From Paraphysomonas bandaiensis (lineage: Eukaryota > Chrysophyceae), in contig CBFFRP010000407.1 in assembly GCA_965644295.1 (NCBI GenBank), positions 122,246 to 186,245 on the forward strand: DNA of 64,000 nt. The letters are read 5' to 3'. Positions 48,177-60,847 of the stretch are shown in pieces. How positions within the stretch are numbered: position 1 is the stretch's first letter; every line of letters begins with the position of its first letter. The position numbers and the translations under genes are program-made. The notes beneath the pieces are model-generated. The model searched no databases. It was not told the DNA's origin and saw only the letters and a list, made by a program, of their open reading frames with translations.

Positions 48177-49444
48177 AATATTATCAGATCTTAGTTAAAC
48201 ACGATCATATACAGTTAAAGTATTTCCGTTTCTCTAATCTTATTCATATCACATCATACAACAGTCAAAATTCGAATTCCTTAAATACAGCTTTTAATTG
48301 CTTAAAAATAAGCAAACTTAACAGAAGTAGTAATCTTAATCGAACATTTATCGATTACTCACAAAATACTATTACTAAATAAAACTTTTGTACATTAGTA
48401 TTTTTTATGAAGCCATTTTTGTAGTCATACATAATAACAGAGACATTTTAAGATGAAGGGTTAATGCAGTATACGTTATTAATAAAGGCTTATTAAATAT
48501 ATTAATAGCTGTCTATGAAGGCTGTCTACTGTTTACAACAGTACATTACTGGTTAGTTGAAGTACAATTAATTATTGTTTGGTCCACCCGCTAGAACCCA
48601 AATATACTCTTATTGTCGTTAAAGTTAATCGCTAGAGTACTATACACTATCAGCACCGTCAGTACTCATACCACAACAAATACCATCCCTATCAGTTCAG
48701 TTCTATCACTGCATTGATATACATGGAAGATTGCTGCTATCGCAAAAGATAATAGTCCTCAACCACTCGTTATGAACAATCAGGCATGAGATGGCAGTGG
48801 TCATCTGCTTGCTTCCATCTATGGAATGCTGAATGGAACTAACGGGTTCTAGTGGCAGCAAGACGAGCTGAGCTAACCACATGACTAGATGTGATCTGAG
48901 CATATACACACAAGCATAAGGAGGACACACTGCAGTGTTCTGCTCGACAATTCACATACTCGAAGTTTAATAGAGCGAGATGAAGTCAACAAAGATGAAG
49001 TAAGTAAGTTGATCCAGGTAGAAAAATATATGGTATTTTGATATATAAAACCCCAAAAATACTGTTTTTCGTAAAGTCGATTACCGATTTTTTGTACAGT
49101 ATATGGTGAGTTGTGGACTGTCTCTCAACTATACAGATCAGTATACTGCTGTATATCTGTATATGTATCTATATGAGAGCAGATGAGTGCATGTGACTAT
49201 GCATTGATCGATGAGGACAGTGCACAACACATACACCAATCGAGGCCCCTGATAGGCATTATATCGTTAAAGAGTGCTGAATTGTACGATATTATTGTGT
49301 AGTCAGACTCTGGTCATTAACTTCCTTCATAGCAGATAGATTATAGCGGTGCAGAGCTGTGTTTAGAATCGAGTTAAAATTGAGTCCAAACACGAAATTT
49401 CCGAAAAGAGTGCCGCTGAGAACGCGGCTCCTCATTACGCCGTG
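48177..49444. other. Intergenic, nothing recognised
   Basis: AT-rich region between the LINE 5' side and the transporter gene. I see no gene; short frames only. Confidence 0.45.
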
Positions 49445-51095
49445 ATGGTTCAGCCTCTAACTATGCTTTCCAAGTTGTTTTCTATTAAATATGGAGCACT
49501 GGCGCTGCTGGTGTTGCAAAATACGTTCCTGGTAGTGTTCATGAGATACAGTCGAACATCTGAAGGACCCTTGTACGCTTCATCGACAGCTGTTGTTATG
49601 ATGGAGGTATTTTTAATTGTATTGTCTACGTATGGATACTAAAATGCATGTGATACAGTTGTCGAAGTTTATTACATGCAATGTTGTTATCTTCGCTCAA
49701 AGTAATGGTGTGACTGACTACATCCGTCAAATGCGTGCTGAGCTGACGTACATGGAAGTACTCAAAGTATCAGTCCCGTCTCTTGTATATACAGTGCAGA
49801 ACAACCTCCTCTATTTTGCCCTAAGTCATCTCGATGCAGCGACCTATCAAGTTTGCTACCAGGTTGCCATTGTTCAGCTCCAATCAGCCCCGTCTTGTGT
49901 GTGTTGATTGTATGTTACCAGGCAAAAATATTAACCACAGCTCTATTTTCGGTGATGTTGCTTAATAAACATCTCTCTAGCTTACAGTAAGTCTGCTGTA
50001 TGTTGCCATATGCTGTCTCTTCACCAATGACTGTCAGATGGGTGTCATTGGTTATCCTGACAGCTGGAGTCTCTTTAGCCCAGCTTTCCACAATGAAGGT
50101 AAGTATGTGACAGAGTTGCGCGTAGATTTTGCTATGCTCTATGTGGTGTTACTATATGTTAGTTTGCGATTTAGTTTTTCCGTGTATCGAAGTTAGGAGA
50201 AGTACACAATATGGTGTATAATATGGACTCATGATTGCGTAGGGCTCCGCTCCTGATGTTGGCGGTGATAGAATGGGCGCTGCGGATCCACTTCACAGTA
50301 ATTCGACGCTAGGATTCATCGCTGTCATGTTAGCCGCTATCCTCTCTGGCTTTGCTGGTATGTGTTTCAGTGGGTGTTCTATGCTACTTTTTAAGGTGCC
50401 TCACGTCACTGTGTAGGAGTGTATTTCGAGCGCATTTTAAAGGGCTCAAAGACTACACTATGGATGAGAAATGTGCAGATGTGTGTGACATCTATTGCCC
50501 TTGCTCTCGGTGGAGTCTATTTCTCTGGGGTGCGTGTTGCACATGTAGTGATGCATGATTAGGGGTCACGAGTATTAAGCGATTTTGTATTGTGGTTTAT
50601 TATGTGTATATGGTGTTACTGTGCATGTGTAGGATGCGGAGCAGGTTATGAAGCATGGATTTTTCTACGGATACAATTCGTTGGTCTGGAGTGTCATTTT
50701 ACTTCAGGTACCGTACATCATGTCATCGTTACATGACCTGTCATGCAATATGCGTTCTATTATGTACTGTGCTGTACTTATGAGGAACCATGAAGGGATT
50801 CGGAGGCCTCGTGGTGGCTGTAGTCGTGAAGTACGCGGATAACATTTTGAAAGGATTCGCGGCGTCTTTCTCTATCATAACCTCCTGTGTGCTCTGCATA
50901 TACCTGTTTGATTTCAATCCTACCATGACATTTATGTCCGGAGCGGTACGTCACAGAACTATAGCGATATACTCTAGTTGTTTATACTGTTAATTGTCAC
51001 AGGTGTTGGTAAATCTATCTATGTATATGTATTCGTACAATCCCTCCAACAGCGTTACTAAGCACATGAAGACTGAGGATGATAGCAGGGTGTAG
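49445..51095 (+). CDS. Nucleotide-sugar transporter, SLC35A-type (9 exons)
   Basis: A Golgi/ER membrane antiporter of the SLC35A group, which imports UDP-galactose, UDP-GlcNAc or CMP-sugar in exchange for the nucleoside monophosphate. Exons 49445-49606, 49659-49862, 49922-49986, 50038-50098, 50243-50357, 50417-50529, 50633-50707, 50796-50945 and 51003-51095 join in frame to 345 residues, the usual length for the family. About ten hydrophobic segments are visible. Family marks: [51 protein letters not shown] with RNVQ, and [15 protein letters not shown]. Introns are small (49-144 bp). Substrate cannot be told from sequence. The C-terminal tail is short and polar. Confidence 0.93.
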
Positions 51096-51763
51096 ATATA
51101 GAGCGGTGAGAGATGAATTAGCCTTTAGCCGTGCGATAGACTAGTGATTGCATGATATGATTCGTTTGTTTGTCTTTCAATAGTGCTAATCCTGATATGG
51201 AACAGGAAGCTAATCTTTAATAATTGCATTTGAAGTTATATACAATACTAGAGGAGTACAGTGTTAATAGGGGAATATCTACATATGCACTGATATACAC
51301 GGCACAGTGATTGCTGATTGCAGTAACTCACACTGATACTACTCTAATCAGCGTGTGACTCGTAGTAGCATCAAGTGAACACATCACATTCACCTGACAA
51401 CCATAAACTGATAAACCCTTGTGCTTCTATGAGACTCCACTGCTTCCATCTACCATATGCATAAGTGTCAAATGGTGGACAATATCATTCTACAGTATAC
51501 CTATACACGGAACTAGAGTTCTAATTCTTGATTTTCAAACATAAAAACCATGATTTTTAAACAAAAATATCAAAATATAGTTGTATTTTGATGATTTTGA
51601 TGGTTTTCGAGTAGAATATGGTGTATTTATATATATGAATATAGATATATATGTATGTATGTTACAGTGCAGTGATGCTCACATATAGTCCCATTAAACA
51701 TGATGACACACCCTCACTAACCTCTTCCCCTTTCAATACATTATCATTCATTACACACTCATC
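51096..51763. other. Intergenic between two genes
   Basis: About 670 bp, AT-rich, between the transporter and the TPR-methyltransferase. It must contain the transporter 3' end and the next promoter; no specific site is recognised. Confidence 0.4.
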
Positions 51764-53596
51764 ATGCCCCCTACAATCACCTCAAAGCATAACCCGAAAC
51801 TAGCTGTATGTTTCGTGCTGTTTGCAGTGCTGAGCGCCATCTTCACATCCATGACATACACTGCCAGAGAATACCTCAAATCCGGTCGAGCGATACCAGT
51901 GATTGAAATGGCGAATGATTATTTTAAAGAGGGCAATTTAAAGTATCGCATGAATGAGCACGAGGCCGCTATGCTCGCTTATCAGGATGCCCTCCGCATA
52001 TATCCAGGTGCACACAGACGTTACATGCATGCGGTAGTTTATATGGTCGTATATGTGAGTAATATTGTTGCGTAGAGTATGCGTTCGTATGGACCAATCT
52101 GGGAAGTCTTTTTTATGATATGGGAAGTATGGATGCTGCTATCGCGGCTTATTCTGAATCAATAAAACTCATGCCAACGCGGGCTAAAACCCATTTCCAG
52201 CTCGGCAAGGCGCTGCAGTATATTGATGCTCTGAATGATGCGATTAGTTGCTATTTAAGGGCCATCCAATTAAACTCACGCTTTGTTAATGCGTATTACA
52301 AACTGGGTACAGCATATCGGGATAATGGAAGTATAAAGAGTGCACTTGAATCTTTTCAATCTGTACTACATATAGATCCCTTACATGTTCCTTCACGGCT
52401 GCAGTATTGTCACATTCTACATGTCAAAGAGAACCTGAAGGCTGCGGAGTCTTGTTACAATGACGTACTTTCCATAGAGCCCAATACTGCTGATGCGTTA
52501 ATATATTTGGGGGATCTGTACAGAGACCAAAACGATTTTGATGCAGCATTGAAGTATTATGCCTTTGCTTTAGATGTGGACCCTCGCAGCGTTCCTGCAC
52601 GGTACATGTCAAGTGCTATTACAGGTAGTATGTTGTAAGCATTATATGTTCAGTTGATCCATGTTGTGGTTGTATTTATTTCAAATGACATTTTAGTGTA
52701 TCTTGTAGATGTGTCTGACTTTATCCGTATAATATTTTTATCTGTTTTGCTCTTGTATTACGGTTGAAGTAATGGCATGTACGATAGGAGGTACTGTACC
52801 CAGAGATTTGGCCATTGCTTACACCCAACAATTTTATAACACCCACGCCTATCACTATGAAAGCACGGTACTCCACCAGCAAAAATACAACCTTCATAAA
52901 CAACTTCAGCAGGAAGTCACAAACTTCATGTCCCTACAAGATTGCCTATCGTCATGTGGGGACAGTACTGGCGGGTGTCTACTAGACAATTCGATGGATA
53001 CATGTATCGATTTGCACGTTGTCGATCTGGGCTGTGGAACTGGTCTTCTCTGTGAAGCATTTCGAGATGACGTATCAACTAACCATGCTACTATGATAGG
53101 TGTAGACTTATCCTCTCGAATGCTCAACACAGCAAAGCAACGTAGCTGCTACAGCGAAATATATTTTTCTGAAGCATCTGCATTTCTCAAAGATATTGCC
53201 GGGAATGCGTTCGATGTGGCAGTAGGAGCTGACATTTTTTCATATACAACAGACCTGCAAACAGTATTCGAAGGGGTGCACAGTGCCCTTAAACCGGATG
53301 GAGTTTTCATTTTTTCGATTTATTCTGTAGATTCTGCTGCCAAGCTGATGCCCACCCCACGAGTTGGATTTTATAATCGCTCCAGATACTCGTCCACACG
53401 CAGAGATACAGAATACATCGTACTTCCCACTGGCATTGTAGCCCACAGCATTTTGTATATCAGCCAACTGGCTAATAGTAAGTTTGCACCTTTTGTGCTG
53501 GAGAAGTTAATCAATGCCACATGGATTCAAACTAAAGACAAAGAAACACCTACAGGACATGTTGTTGTTCTCCGTGCTGTGAAAGACCCTATTTGA
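51764..53596 (+). CDS. Membrane-anchored TPR-methyltransferase fusion (3 exons)
   Basis: Exons 51764-52007, 52076-52624 and 52788-53596 join in frame to 533 residues. Residues about 13-32 (VCFVLFAVLSAIFTSMTY) form a likely signal anchor. Residues about 45-290 hold roughly six TPR repeats (for example FYDMGSMDAAIAAYSESIKL and YYKLGTAYRDNGSIKSALES), a protein-binding solenoid. The third exon starts with a TPR-methyltransferase linker (AITGGTVPRDLAIAYTQQFY). It then has a class I SAM-dependent methyltransferase: VVDLGCGTGLL (SAM-binding motif I), GVDLSSRML and a later ALKPDGVFIFSIYS strand. The substrate is unknown. The same order is known from bacterial and some eukaryotic TPR-methyltransferases. 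With the membrane anchor, the catalytic part could face cytosol or lumen. Confidence 0.85.
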
Positions 53597-54862
53597 TATT
53601 AAAGTTCGTTTACTTTAGTTAATGTTCATAATAGTGATGTATAATGATATAAAATGAGTGATTTACGTGTACCAATACGGACTACTTCGAACATTTTTCT
53701 ACGTTCACTAAATCATTGATTGCTATGATCACCCGACAATTATAGTTTAGAAACGCTCCCATAATAATGGAATGAGCAAACTGTGGAAATGTAAGGAATC
53801 ATGTTGTAACTGAGCGTACTACGTACTAATTGACTATATGAAGATGATAACTCCAATATTACTGCGTTGTTGATAGATGTTAAGTACTAATACCCACCTA
53901 ATCTAGGCAATTGATCTTTATGGTTCATTTGATTTTACCTATAAAATGTATAAATGTATGCCCATTTTACTGTTGATAAGATATGTTGATTGACTTGCTG
54001 GTGGACTGAAACAGCGGACACCACGTAAACTCGGCAAAAGTTGGACTACTACTTAGCTCAAAGGTCCTTTAACGGAAACTTAGCTTGACTGATTATGTTG
54101 AGAAAGAATGGTGTACAAGCCTACTTGAGCATTGGAGAGAGCGATGGAGTCCTGCCCATGCTGTTATATCTTACTATATTACTGCTCTTTAGCTTTGTGT
54201 TCGCCTCCGATCTATGTTGTGTTGATTTTACTTCACCTTCTATGACCTCATGCTTCTGTAATTCGTAGCTATATGCGAGTACAATTCATGACTAGGTTAA
54301 ATACTATAATTGGCTAGGTTGAGTCATTTATTGCTTTGACTAGGTTTTTACACCAATTTTGGAGTGACTAGGAAAGTCCACCAAATTGACTAGGTTGAAT
54401 AATATATCCCCTCATACTCTCATACTCTATGTGCTATCTTGAAAGCGTGTTAAAGCAGCTGCAAGCCACTCTGGGTATGGGGTTAGCAGCAATTTTGATA
54501 GCTATATTATAAGGTTGCATGATATGAGTTGTGTGAAAACTACTACAACACGATATGTTAAAGACTAAAAGGGAATAACGTGAGAATAATTCTAGGCACG
54601 GCTATGAAGATATCGAGCGAAACATTGCTAGTTCTACATGATTCTTCATGTTATGTTTTCCTCTGTTGACAGGCCTCAATGCTATATTATACTAAACAGA
54701 AGAAGATTTTATTTTGTTGCCTCTTTCAGTTTCACAAACACTGCCTGTAACTGCTGCTTTCTTCAAGAAACTGTTCTAATTCAAAACTTCAAAAACAACA
54801 AACACATCTCTACATGTTTTCTTCCTCCCATTTATCATTTATCTTATACTACCTAGATACTA
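53597..54862. other. Intergenic with a short interspersed motif
   Basis: No gene recognised. Between 54289 and 54400 the motif TGACTAGG(TT) occurs five times at irregular intervals of about 20-27 bp (one as TGGCTAGGTT, one as TGACTAGGAA). It may be decayed minisatellite sequence. Confidence 0.45.
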
Positions 54863-55310
54863 TATTGAAAGTCTTATTATTAGCAAGAGGCGTTAAAAAC
54901 CTGCACCAACTTAGTAGCTAGGTGAATGCTAGACAAACTAGTTAGACCTCTACCTAGTACACACATTTTTATCCTACTATTTAAGACTACGGAAGCTGCT
55001 TGTGAGTCGCCGCAAGCACCAAGGTGCAACCACTTCCGCTCTGAGTTCTTAAGGTGAACATCCCCGATGCTTAACTTCAGCAGGCAGCTCAATACCCCGG
55101 TTACCCTTCAGGTGGGCTCATTCCCGGATGTCTGTTTACTCGTCAGGGCCCAAAGACGTCTACACAAGTGACACTACTTATTGGTGTCCCTTGTACAACA
55201 CAAGCATTCGGCTATGAGTGGGCAGAAGAATATCTGCTATAACTATGTTTGCGGCTTACGTTAGTTTTCCAGAGAAATCTCTCCTGTACTTATTCTCCAG
55301 AACATCACGA

Positions 55311-56501
55311 ATATTGAATGTCTTTTTATTTAGCAATAGGCGTTAAAAACCCGTTCCGATATAGCGGCTAGTTGAATACTAGTCTACTAGTTAGACCTCT
55401 ACCCATAACTAATCAGCGCAAATTCTATTATCCTACTATTTAACGCTACAGAAGCTGCTTGTGCGTCGCCGCAAGCACCAAGGTGCAACCACTTCCGTTC
55501 TTGATGTTGTGTGTGAGTTCGCCCTGCTCGTGTGTCTGAGGACTCACTGGCGCGTGTTGTCCGGGGGTCTCCCCTTGGGATACGGTTCCGCCTGACTCTG
55601 AGGTACCGGGTTCTGTATTAAGGTCCTGAGTGTACCGAGTACTAGATGTGTGGACTGAGAGGTTGATGGTGTGGTGGAATGTGGCGGTGTCGCCATGCAC
55701 CGTTTGGGCGTTGGGCATAGGTGGAGTTGCCGGAGACGTCGTCGCCTTTGTCTAGGGCCTGTTGGTTTCATACGGTCCGTTGCTATGGTCCTCTGTGTAT
55801 GGTTGGTAGGGTTCAGAGGTACGGTGGGCGGTGTTCCAGTCTCGGTTCGTCTGTGGATTCCTAGTAATCTTAGCACCCTTGGGCGTTTCCGTTTCTGTCT
55901 GTGGTTTGGACTCGGCCGCGGTAGTAGCCTTGGGGGGCCTTTCCGTAGGGTCACGTATCTTCTTCCGCGATCTCGGATCATGAGCTTTGCTGCAGCGAAC
56001 AGCGGTAGCAGTAAGTTGATGATCGCTGATTCGATGCTGCGCAGTCCTTGGGATGTCAGTGATTCATGGATGTGATCTCCAAAAACCATTTCAAGCTGTG
56101 TCATTGTGATGGTACCCGTCCAGAATCTCTCCACCTGTGGCACGGAAGGGTTCCAGGCCCTGCTGGAGAGTCGCTGGAGTACAGTGGTGGTCCATTGGGG
56201 TAATTCCGGATTCCTCATTTCTTCTAGGAGCGCGTTTTTGTGGCTGTGAAATGCAGACTCCCTTATCTGCGTTATGGTGTCGTTTGTGCAGTCTAGACAC
56301 ATATGCTTGAGTGAGTCTAGTCTAAATCCGCAGTCAGAGCATACGGCTTTAGCCATGTCGAGTCCGTGTTTGGTTTTCGCCCGGTTTCTTCCTATGCTGA
56401 AGGATTTGTCCCATGTCAGTGCTGCATTTAGTACTCTTTGGCGCAGGTGGGAGCTCACTTTGTCCTTTGATGGTCCACCATCTGCTTGCGCCAGTTTGCG
56501 C
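55311..56501 (-). mobile_element. Family 1 LINE, 5'-truncated, nested in copy B
   Basis: On the minus strand it starts within the protein just before the zinc-finger region and ends in the family 1 tail (stem-loop near 55475, then CCTATTGCTAAAT). It is bounded by AACATCACGA at 55301-55310 and 56502-56511, a perfect 10-bp target-site duplication. This is the signature of target-primed reverse transcription. The copy is about 1.19 kb and younger than the element it hit. Confidence 0.88.
55544..56501 (-). pseudogene. Family 1 LINE C-terminal coding fragment, open frame
   Basis: One open frame of about 318 codons covers the zinc-finger segment (CSDCGFRLDSLKHMC) and the region VPQVERFWTGTITMTQLE, then a basic Arg/Pro-rich end. 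The apparent start Met lies in the target-site sequence of the host element, so it is not the true start. The frame is a truncated C-terminus that happens to be intact. It is nearly identical to 8343-8777 over the shared part but lacks the deletion seen there. Confidence 0.75.
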
Positions 56502-56558
56502 AACATCACGAAAAGGTGAGAGTCCGGCTTTGTTGAGGGACCTAGATGCTAGATACTA

Positions 56559-57204
56559 GATACTTATGATAATATTACGGAAATAATTCACCCGCGTCGT
56601 GTTTTCCTTGCAATTTCGTTGGTACATAGCCATACACTAGTGCTATGGAGTCAACAATATATATTGACATTATTATTTGGTGCTGGCAGTATACAGTATA
56701 TTGTTATCCGGCTCTGCTTATGACTATGTATTCAACTGTTTCTCACGTTGTCCTTCATATCTAAGCCACAACACTATCGTAGACTATCATGCATACTTCA
56801 ACAGGGACTACACACAAGGGGAAACTAAAACTGAGTTTGAATTTTTAATACAACAATTACGTAATGGAAATAAAACGTCTTTAAAAATATTCTAGGAGTT
56901 ATCATGTTGTCTATATACTTGCTACATATAAATCAGTGTATGCTATACACAAATCGAATGCAGGGACTTCAAATGCATCCACATCATATAAATATGGTTG
57001 TATAGGCAAGTATTTCAATAATATTCACTCGTATCATGGGTGACAAAAATCTTTAGCTGGACTCTAGCAGTGGACATAAAGTGTAGCCGCAAGGTGTAGA
57101 GAGTGTCATTAACATACGTCTCTGTGAGGAACAAATTGAGCGTCTGTGAATTCAGAACTGCAGGAGAAGAAGTCAAGAAGTGATACCACATATACCACTA
57201 TGGC
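56559..57204. other. Intergenic, nothing recognised
   Basis: AT-rich, no gene or repeat signature seen. Confidence 0.4.
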
Positions 57205-58682
57205 TTAGAGCTTGGTTGGTAAGGTGGAAGGTTGGCTGTGGTTAGTATCACCATTTGACGGATAATCCTTCCGGGAATGCACACCACCTGACGAGAAGCA
57301 TGAGTACACAGCTTACACCATGCTATTCCACAATAACATATACACACACTCCAGAGCAATCGCGAATCTAAATTAGGTTATTTACCATGAGATTCACGAA
57401 CTCTCGACCGAGATTTCGGAAGACTGGTAGCATCCTCAATTCGCTGCCACAGAGCAGAATTCAGAAAATAGCCTTCAACCTCGTTAGACACGCTCCAGGG
57501 TGAGTCCTGTTGTGCACGACAAGTTCCCCGGGAAGTATTAGGTACACATCCAATATTTTGTTCACTGCGTGTCATAGATGGCGGACCACTGGTATGATTT
57601 GACCATTCAATGGACTTCGCAGAACCCGGTACATAAGTGCCTCCCGGAAGATTGTGAGGTGCAGACGGTGAAACTGGAATCCACTGCCAATAGCCCCCCA
57701 CTGCGTCCTCACCGCTCTCATTCGAATTAGATTCCTGATGCTTCAAGGTTTTAGGCGTTGAGGATGTTCCAAGTCCATTTAAAGTGCTGTCTTTTGTAAG
57801 CGCAGCTGCAATCTCTTCTCGTATGGCATCGGACTTTACAGCAACAGGCAGAGAGCCCATATTGCGAAAGCCAGTTCGTTTTTTTCCACGAGCAGCCTTC
57901 GACGGTTTCGATGCTGTGTCACTGGAAGAAGCCGGACGTTTCGTACCACGATACTCACCACTCTCCGTACTGCTGACACCCAAGCCGGTTGTCTGGCCAT
58001 CCGAAGATTCGCACCCATAGATATCAGACCAGTAACCACGCTGTTTGGGCCTTCCATTTTCACGACAGCCGATTACACTTGTAGTGTTTAACATTGTGTG
58101 CGGTTGATCTCTAACCATAGGGGCGTCTGTGGAAGGTGGCTTGATATCACGGTCACGCGAAGACGTGGGTATTGTGGGTGGAACTCGACGTGTTAACGCC
58201 AGCATTGAAGCCTCTTGCGTGGAATCAACCAACCCACTCATACAAGCAGAAGGGTTTTGTTGTAACTCTTTATCATTTGTCGACTGACGCTTCGATCCGT
58301 CAAGGTATTCTTGAACGCCTAAAGCTGGCTGCTGTTGTACTTTGTTGTCAGCCTCTAATGAAACCGCTTCCTCTTTAACACTGACGTGACTCTTACTTCC
58401 CCTTCGACGAGAAGAGTTCTCATCATGTATGGCTTTATGATTAGAGCGATAATTAGGTGGAGGAGGAGTAGCAGATATGAATACTAAGGGATGAGGTAAG
58501 GCTCTTAATGACTCCGCCTCTTTAATAATACTCGAATGATAATCACTCGCATAGGAGCTCACTGTCTCTCCAATCACATCAGGTTTATTCTGTTTGATTG
58601 AAAGAAGAGATGAGACTATACTAGAGAATGTAGCATCAGCATCAACAGATGATTGTGTGGTGTTACGACTGATATCACTCAT
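57205..58682 (-). CDS. Unknown, largely disordered Ser-rich protein (2 exons)
   Basis: The main exon 58682-57386 and a small second exon 57287-57205 join in frame (GT-AG intron 57387-57288 read on the minus strand) to 459 residues. Without splicing the frame would end after RESHGK. The sequence is rich in Ser, Pro, Asn and charged residues. It has basic stretches (SSRRRGSK; KPSKAARGKKRTGF) that could be nuclear signals, and two aromatic islands (RGYWSDIYGCESS; GGYWQWIPVSPS). I see no folded domain. A nuclear regulatory or scaffold role is a guess. Confidence 0.65.
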
Positions 58683-59968
58683 GTTTCAGTGTTCATAACA
58701 AGGCACCCGTTAAAGGGCAATACTCTATAGATAAGATGAAAAGAATCAGTTCATTGATACTGATAATGAACTGGATGGGGATTGATTTACTCTTGCTAGG
58801 CTATAGGTCTGCAGGAGGTGTGACAGTATGATGTATACTTCCTCATATAATCATATGAGAAGGTGTCCGTCTATATTGTCATATGCGTCACACACACGCA
58901 TTTAAGTCGAAGTTATCAATGTACGGTGTTCAAAATACAGTGATTTCTACAAGAATTCTGGTATGAAAGTATCAGCTGTACTACAGCTCTCCCGGTGTGT
59001 TCAAATTCTGGTGGCATACTACCAAATCTTACCGTAAACATACACACTGATGCGTCATCAATAAAACTGAAAATAACGTATTTTTTAGAGATATGCGTTT
59101 GGACTGACATGTCCATACAGAGTTTGTACAGCAGTATAGAGTATGAGGGCACATCTGCATGCAATCTTATCATCTTGATAGGTCCATATCATGACATAGC
59201 TACTCAATAGATCTACTTGAAATGATGCAGTTAATTTGATGGATGATGTCATCTTTTAGAGAGTCTGTAATCTCAGTGTGGAAATATGCTTTCAATCTAA
59301 TATATCTTCACACTACTGCAGTCATATACCTGGATATACAGTTGAATACCCCAAAGCAGAAATATATCCACTATATAGCAAAATCTTGATAACTTCACTA
59401 TAAACACTGAATCACATCCTTTCTAGATTCAAACTTCCATTCGAACCAAATTTTAAATTCAAAACCAACAACAGTAGGTAAATCAAACTGATTCATTGAA
59501 CTTCATCCCTTTCAAAGTTCTAAGAAGAACTATGAAACCATCTTACCACTTTCAACAACACAACTTCAAAGAAAACTTTGATGTTCTCAAACTGTTCACT
59601 CACTCGCAGACATTAATTATTGAAATACCTCAGCATAACAATCGCAACTTTTCGTAAACAAGTTGATATGTTTAACCCTTCACTCTCACTGCAACTTGTT
59701 AACTTGCTAGCCTTTGGTAGTATAAATCAACTTCATTTCGTTTAGGCAATAGATTGAACAACGGCTGAATAATATCTTGAATAAGATATTGGTTAATTTG
59801 CCCAACTCAAGATTGAACTCACAACACACTTCAACACCATTATTTTCGAGAATAACACATCATTATCAAGTGTATAACAATATGATATAAATAAATAAAA
59901 CATGATGAATATTGCATTATAATAAATTGTCTTGAAATAAAACATGCTCGCTGGAATTGGAAATAGAA
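58683..59968. other. Intergenic, nothing recognised
   Basis: Long AT-rich stretch with low-complexity segments such as repeated TTCAAA and CTTCAA words between about 59430 and 59640. No gene is supported. Confidence 0.4.
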
Positions 59969-60808
59969 TTATAGAAAGTACAAAGGCGGACCTGGCCCAT
60001 GTTCCTCAATTGGCACCAGCTTTTGCATCAAGAGTTGCAATTTCTTGTCCTTCACAAGCAACTGACAAACAGCACATGCTGCATACTGCTTCGACAAGAA
60101 AACCAAACAATCTCTCATAAGTTTTCCCGTAACAGAATGATACCTTAACAGCATCAAAGAATTCAACACTGCATTAGATACTGAAAAAGGTACGACTGAC
60201 ATGCGCTCGAATACATCGGTAGCATCATCGGCAGTAGTCTCTTTTCCAAAGAAAATTGGAACATCATTCTCAGCATCAATAACATCATCTTGAATAACTA
60301 CTTGGAAATCAACAACCGAATCAAACGTTTCAAGTGAATTATTAGACGGCACACCATACTGCACAACTGAATCAACTAAATCACTGACAACTTTCTGCAC
60401 CGCATAACACTCATTATCAGTAAACTCCGAATCCTCACTGGCAATATCAGTAGACAACTCCTTAATTTCACCATCCACCTCAACAACAACAATTGCATCA
60501 CTGATAACAACATCTCGCACTGACACAACAGACTCAAGCTTAGTAAAATTAGAATCCACAACGCCAACACTTAATGACTGCTGCACTGGTATTTCTGACA
60601 ACTGATCAACTTGTATAATTTCTGAACGAGCTCTCGATGACCTTCCAGATCTCCTTTGATTGATTTCCTCAAGACTTCGTAGAACATACTCATTGAACAC
60701 CTGCTGCTCATGAAAACGCTGTTCCATATACTCACGTTGCTCACGCATATACTGCATCAAGTCTTCCAGAGTTAGCTCTGTCTTCGCATCTCCTTCTGCA
60801 GGCTCCAT
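59969..60808 (-). CDS. Unknown acidic coiled-coil protein
   Basis: Single-exon frame of 279 residues. It starts with an acidic, helical stretch (LEDLMQYMREQREYMEQRF, EQQVFNEYVLRSLEEINQRR) with heptad-like spacing, a probable coiled coil, followed by a short Arg/Ser patch. The middle (about 80-200) is very rich in Val, Asp and Glu. The end is helical and Leu-rich and closes with GPGPPLYFL. Such a layout is seen in Gag-like proteins of retroelements and in domesticated derivatives, but I find no zinc knuckle or other mark. Its start lies only 39 bp from the plus-strand frame at 60848. Confidence 0.5.
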   Translation of the reverse strand: MEPAEGDAKTELTLEDLMQYMREQREYMEQRFHEQQVFNEYVLRSLEEINQRRSGRSSRARSEIIQVDQLSEIPVQQSLSVGVVDSNFTKLESVVSVRDVVISDAIVVVEVDGEIKELSTDIASEDSEFTDNECYAVQKVVSDLVDSVVQYGVPSNNSLETFDSVVDFQVVIQDDVIDAENDVPIFFGKETTADDATDVFERMSVVPFSVSNAVLNSLMLLRYHSVTGKLMRDCLVFLSKQYAACAVCQLLVKDKKLQLLMQKLVPIEEHGPGPPLYFL

Positions 60809-60847
60809 GACTCTTAGAACAGTTCAAAGGGCTCAATAACACAATAA

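Larger units (their letters stand above)
54863..56548 (-). mobile_element. Short retroelement copy B, split by a nested LINE
   Basis: The body matches copy A from its tail (54863 on) to AACATCACGA at 55301-55310, then jumps. The missing head (AACATCACGA, then AAAGGTGAGAGTCCGG...TTGTTGAGG) resumes at 56502. The flanks carry CTAGATACTA on both sides (54853-54862 and 56549-56558), a 10-bp target duplication of the older element. So the copy was about 480 bp before a LINE landed in it. Confidence 0.8.

Noticed and set aside
56502-56548. Head of the short element as a true 5' end of the family 1 LINE
   Set aside because: The 10-bp duplication shows that this is the other half of the interrupted host element, not LINE sequence.
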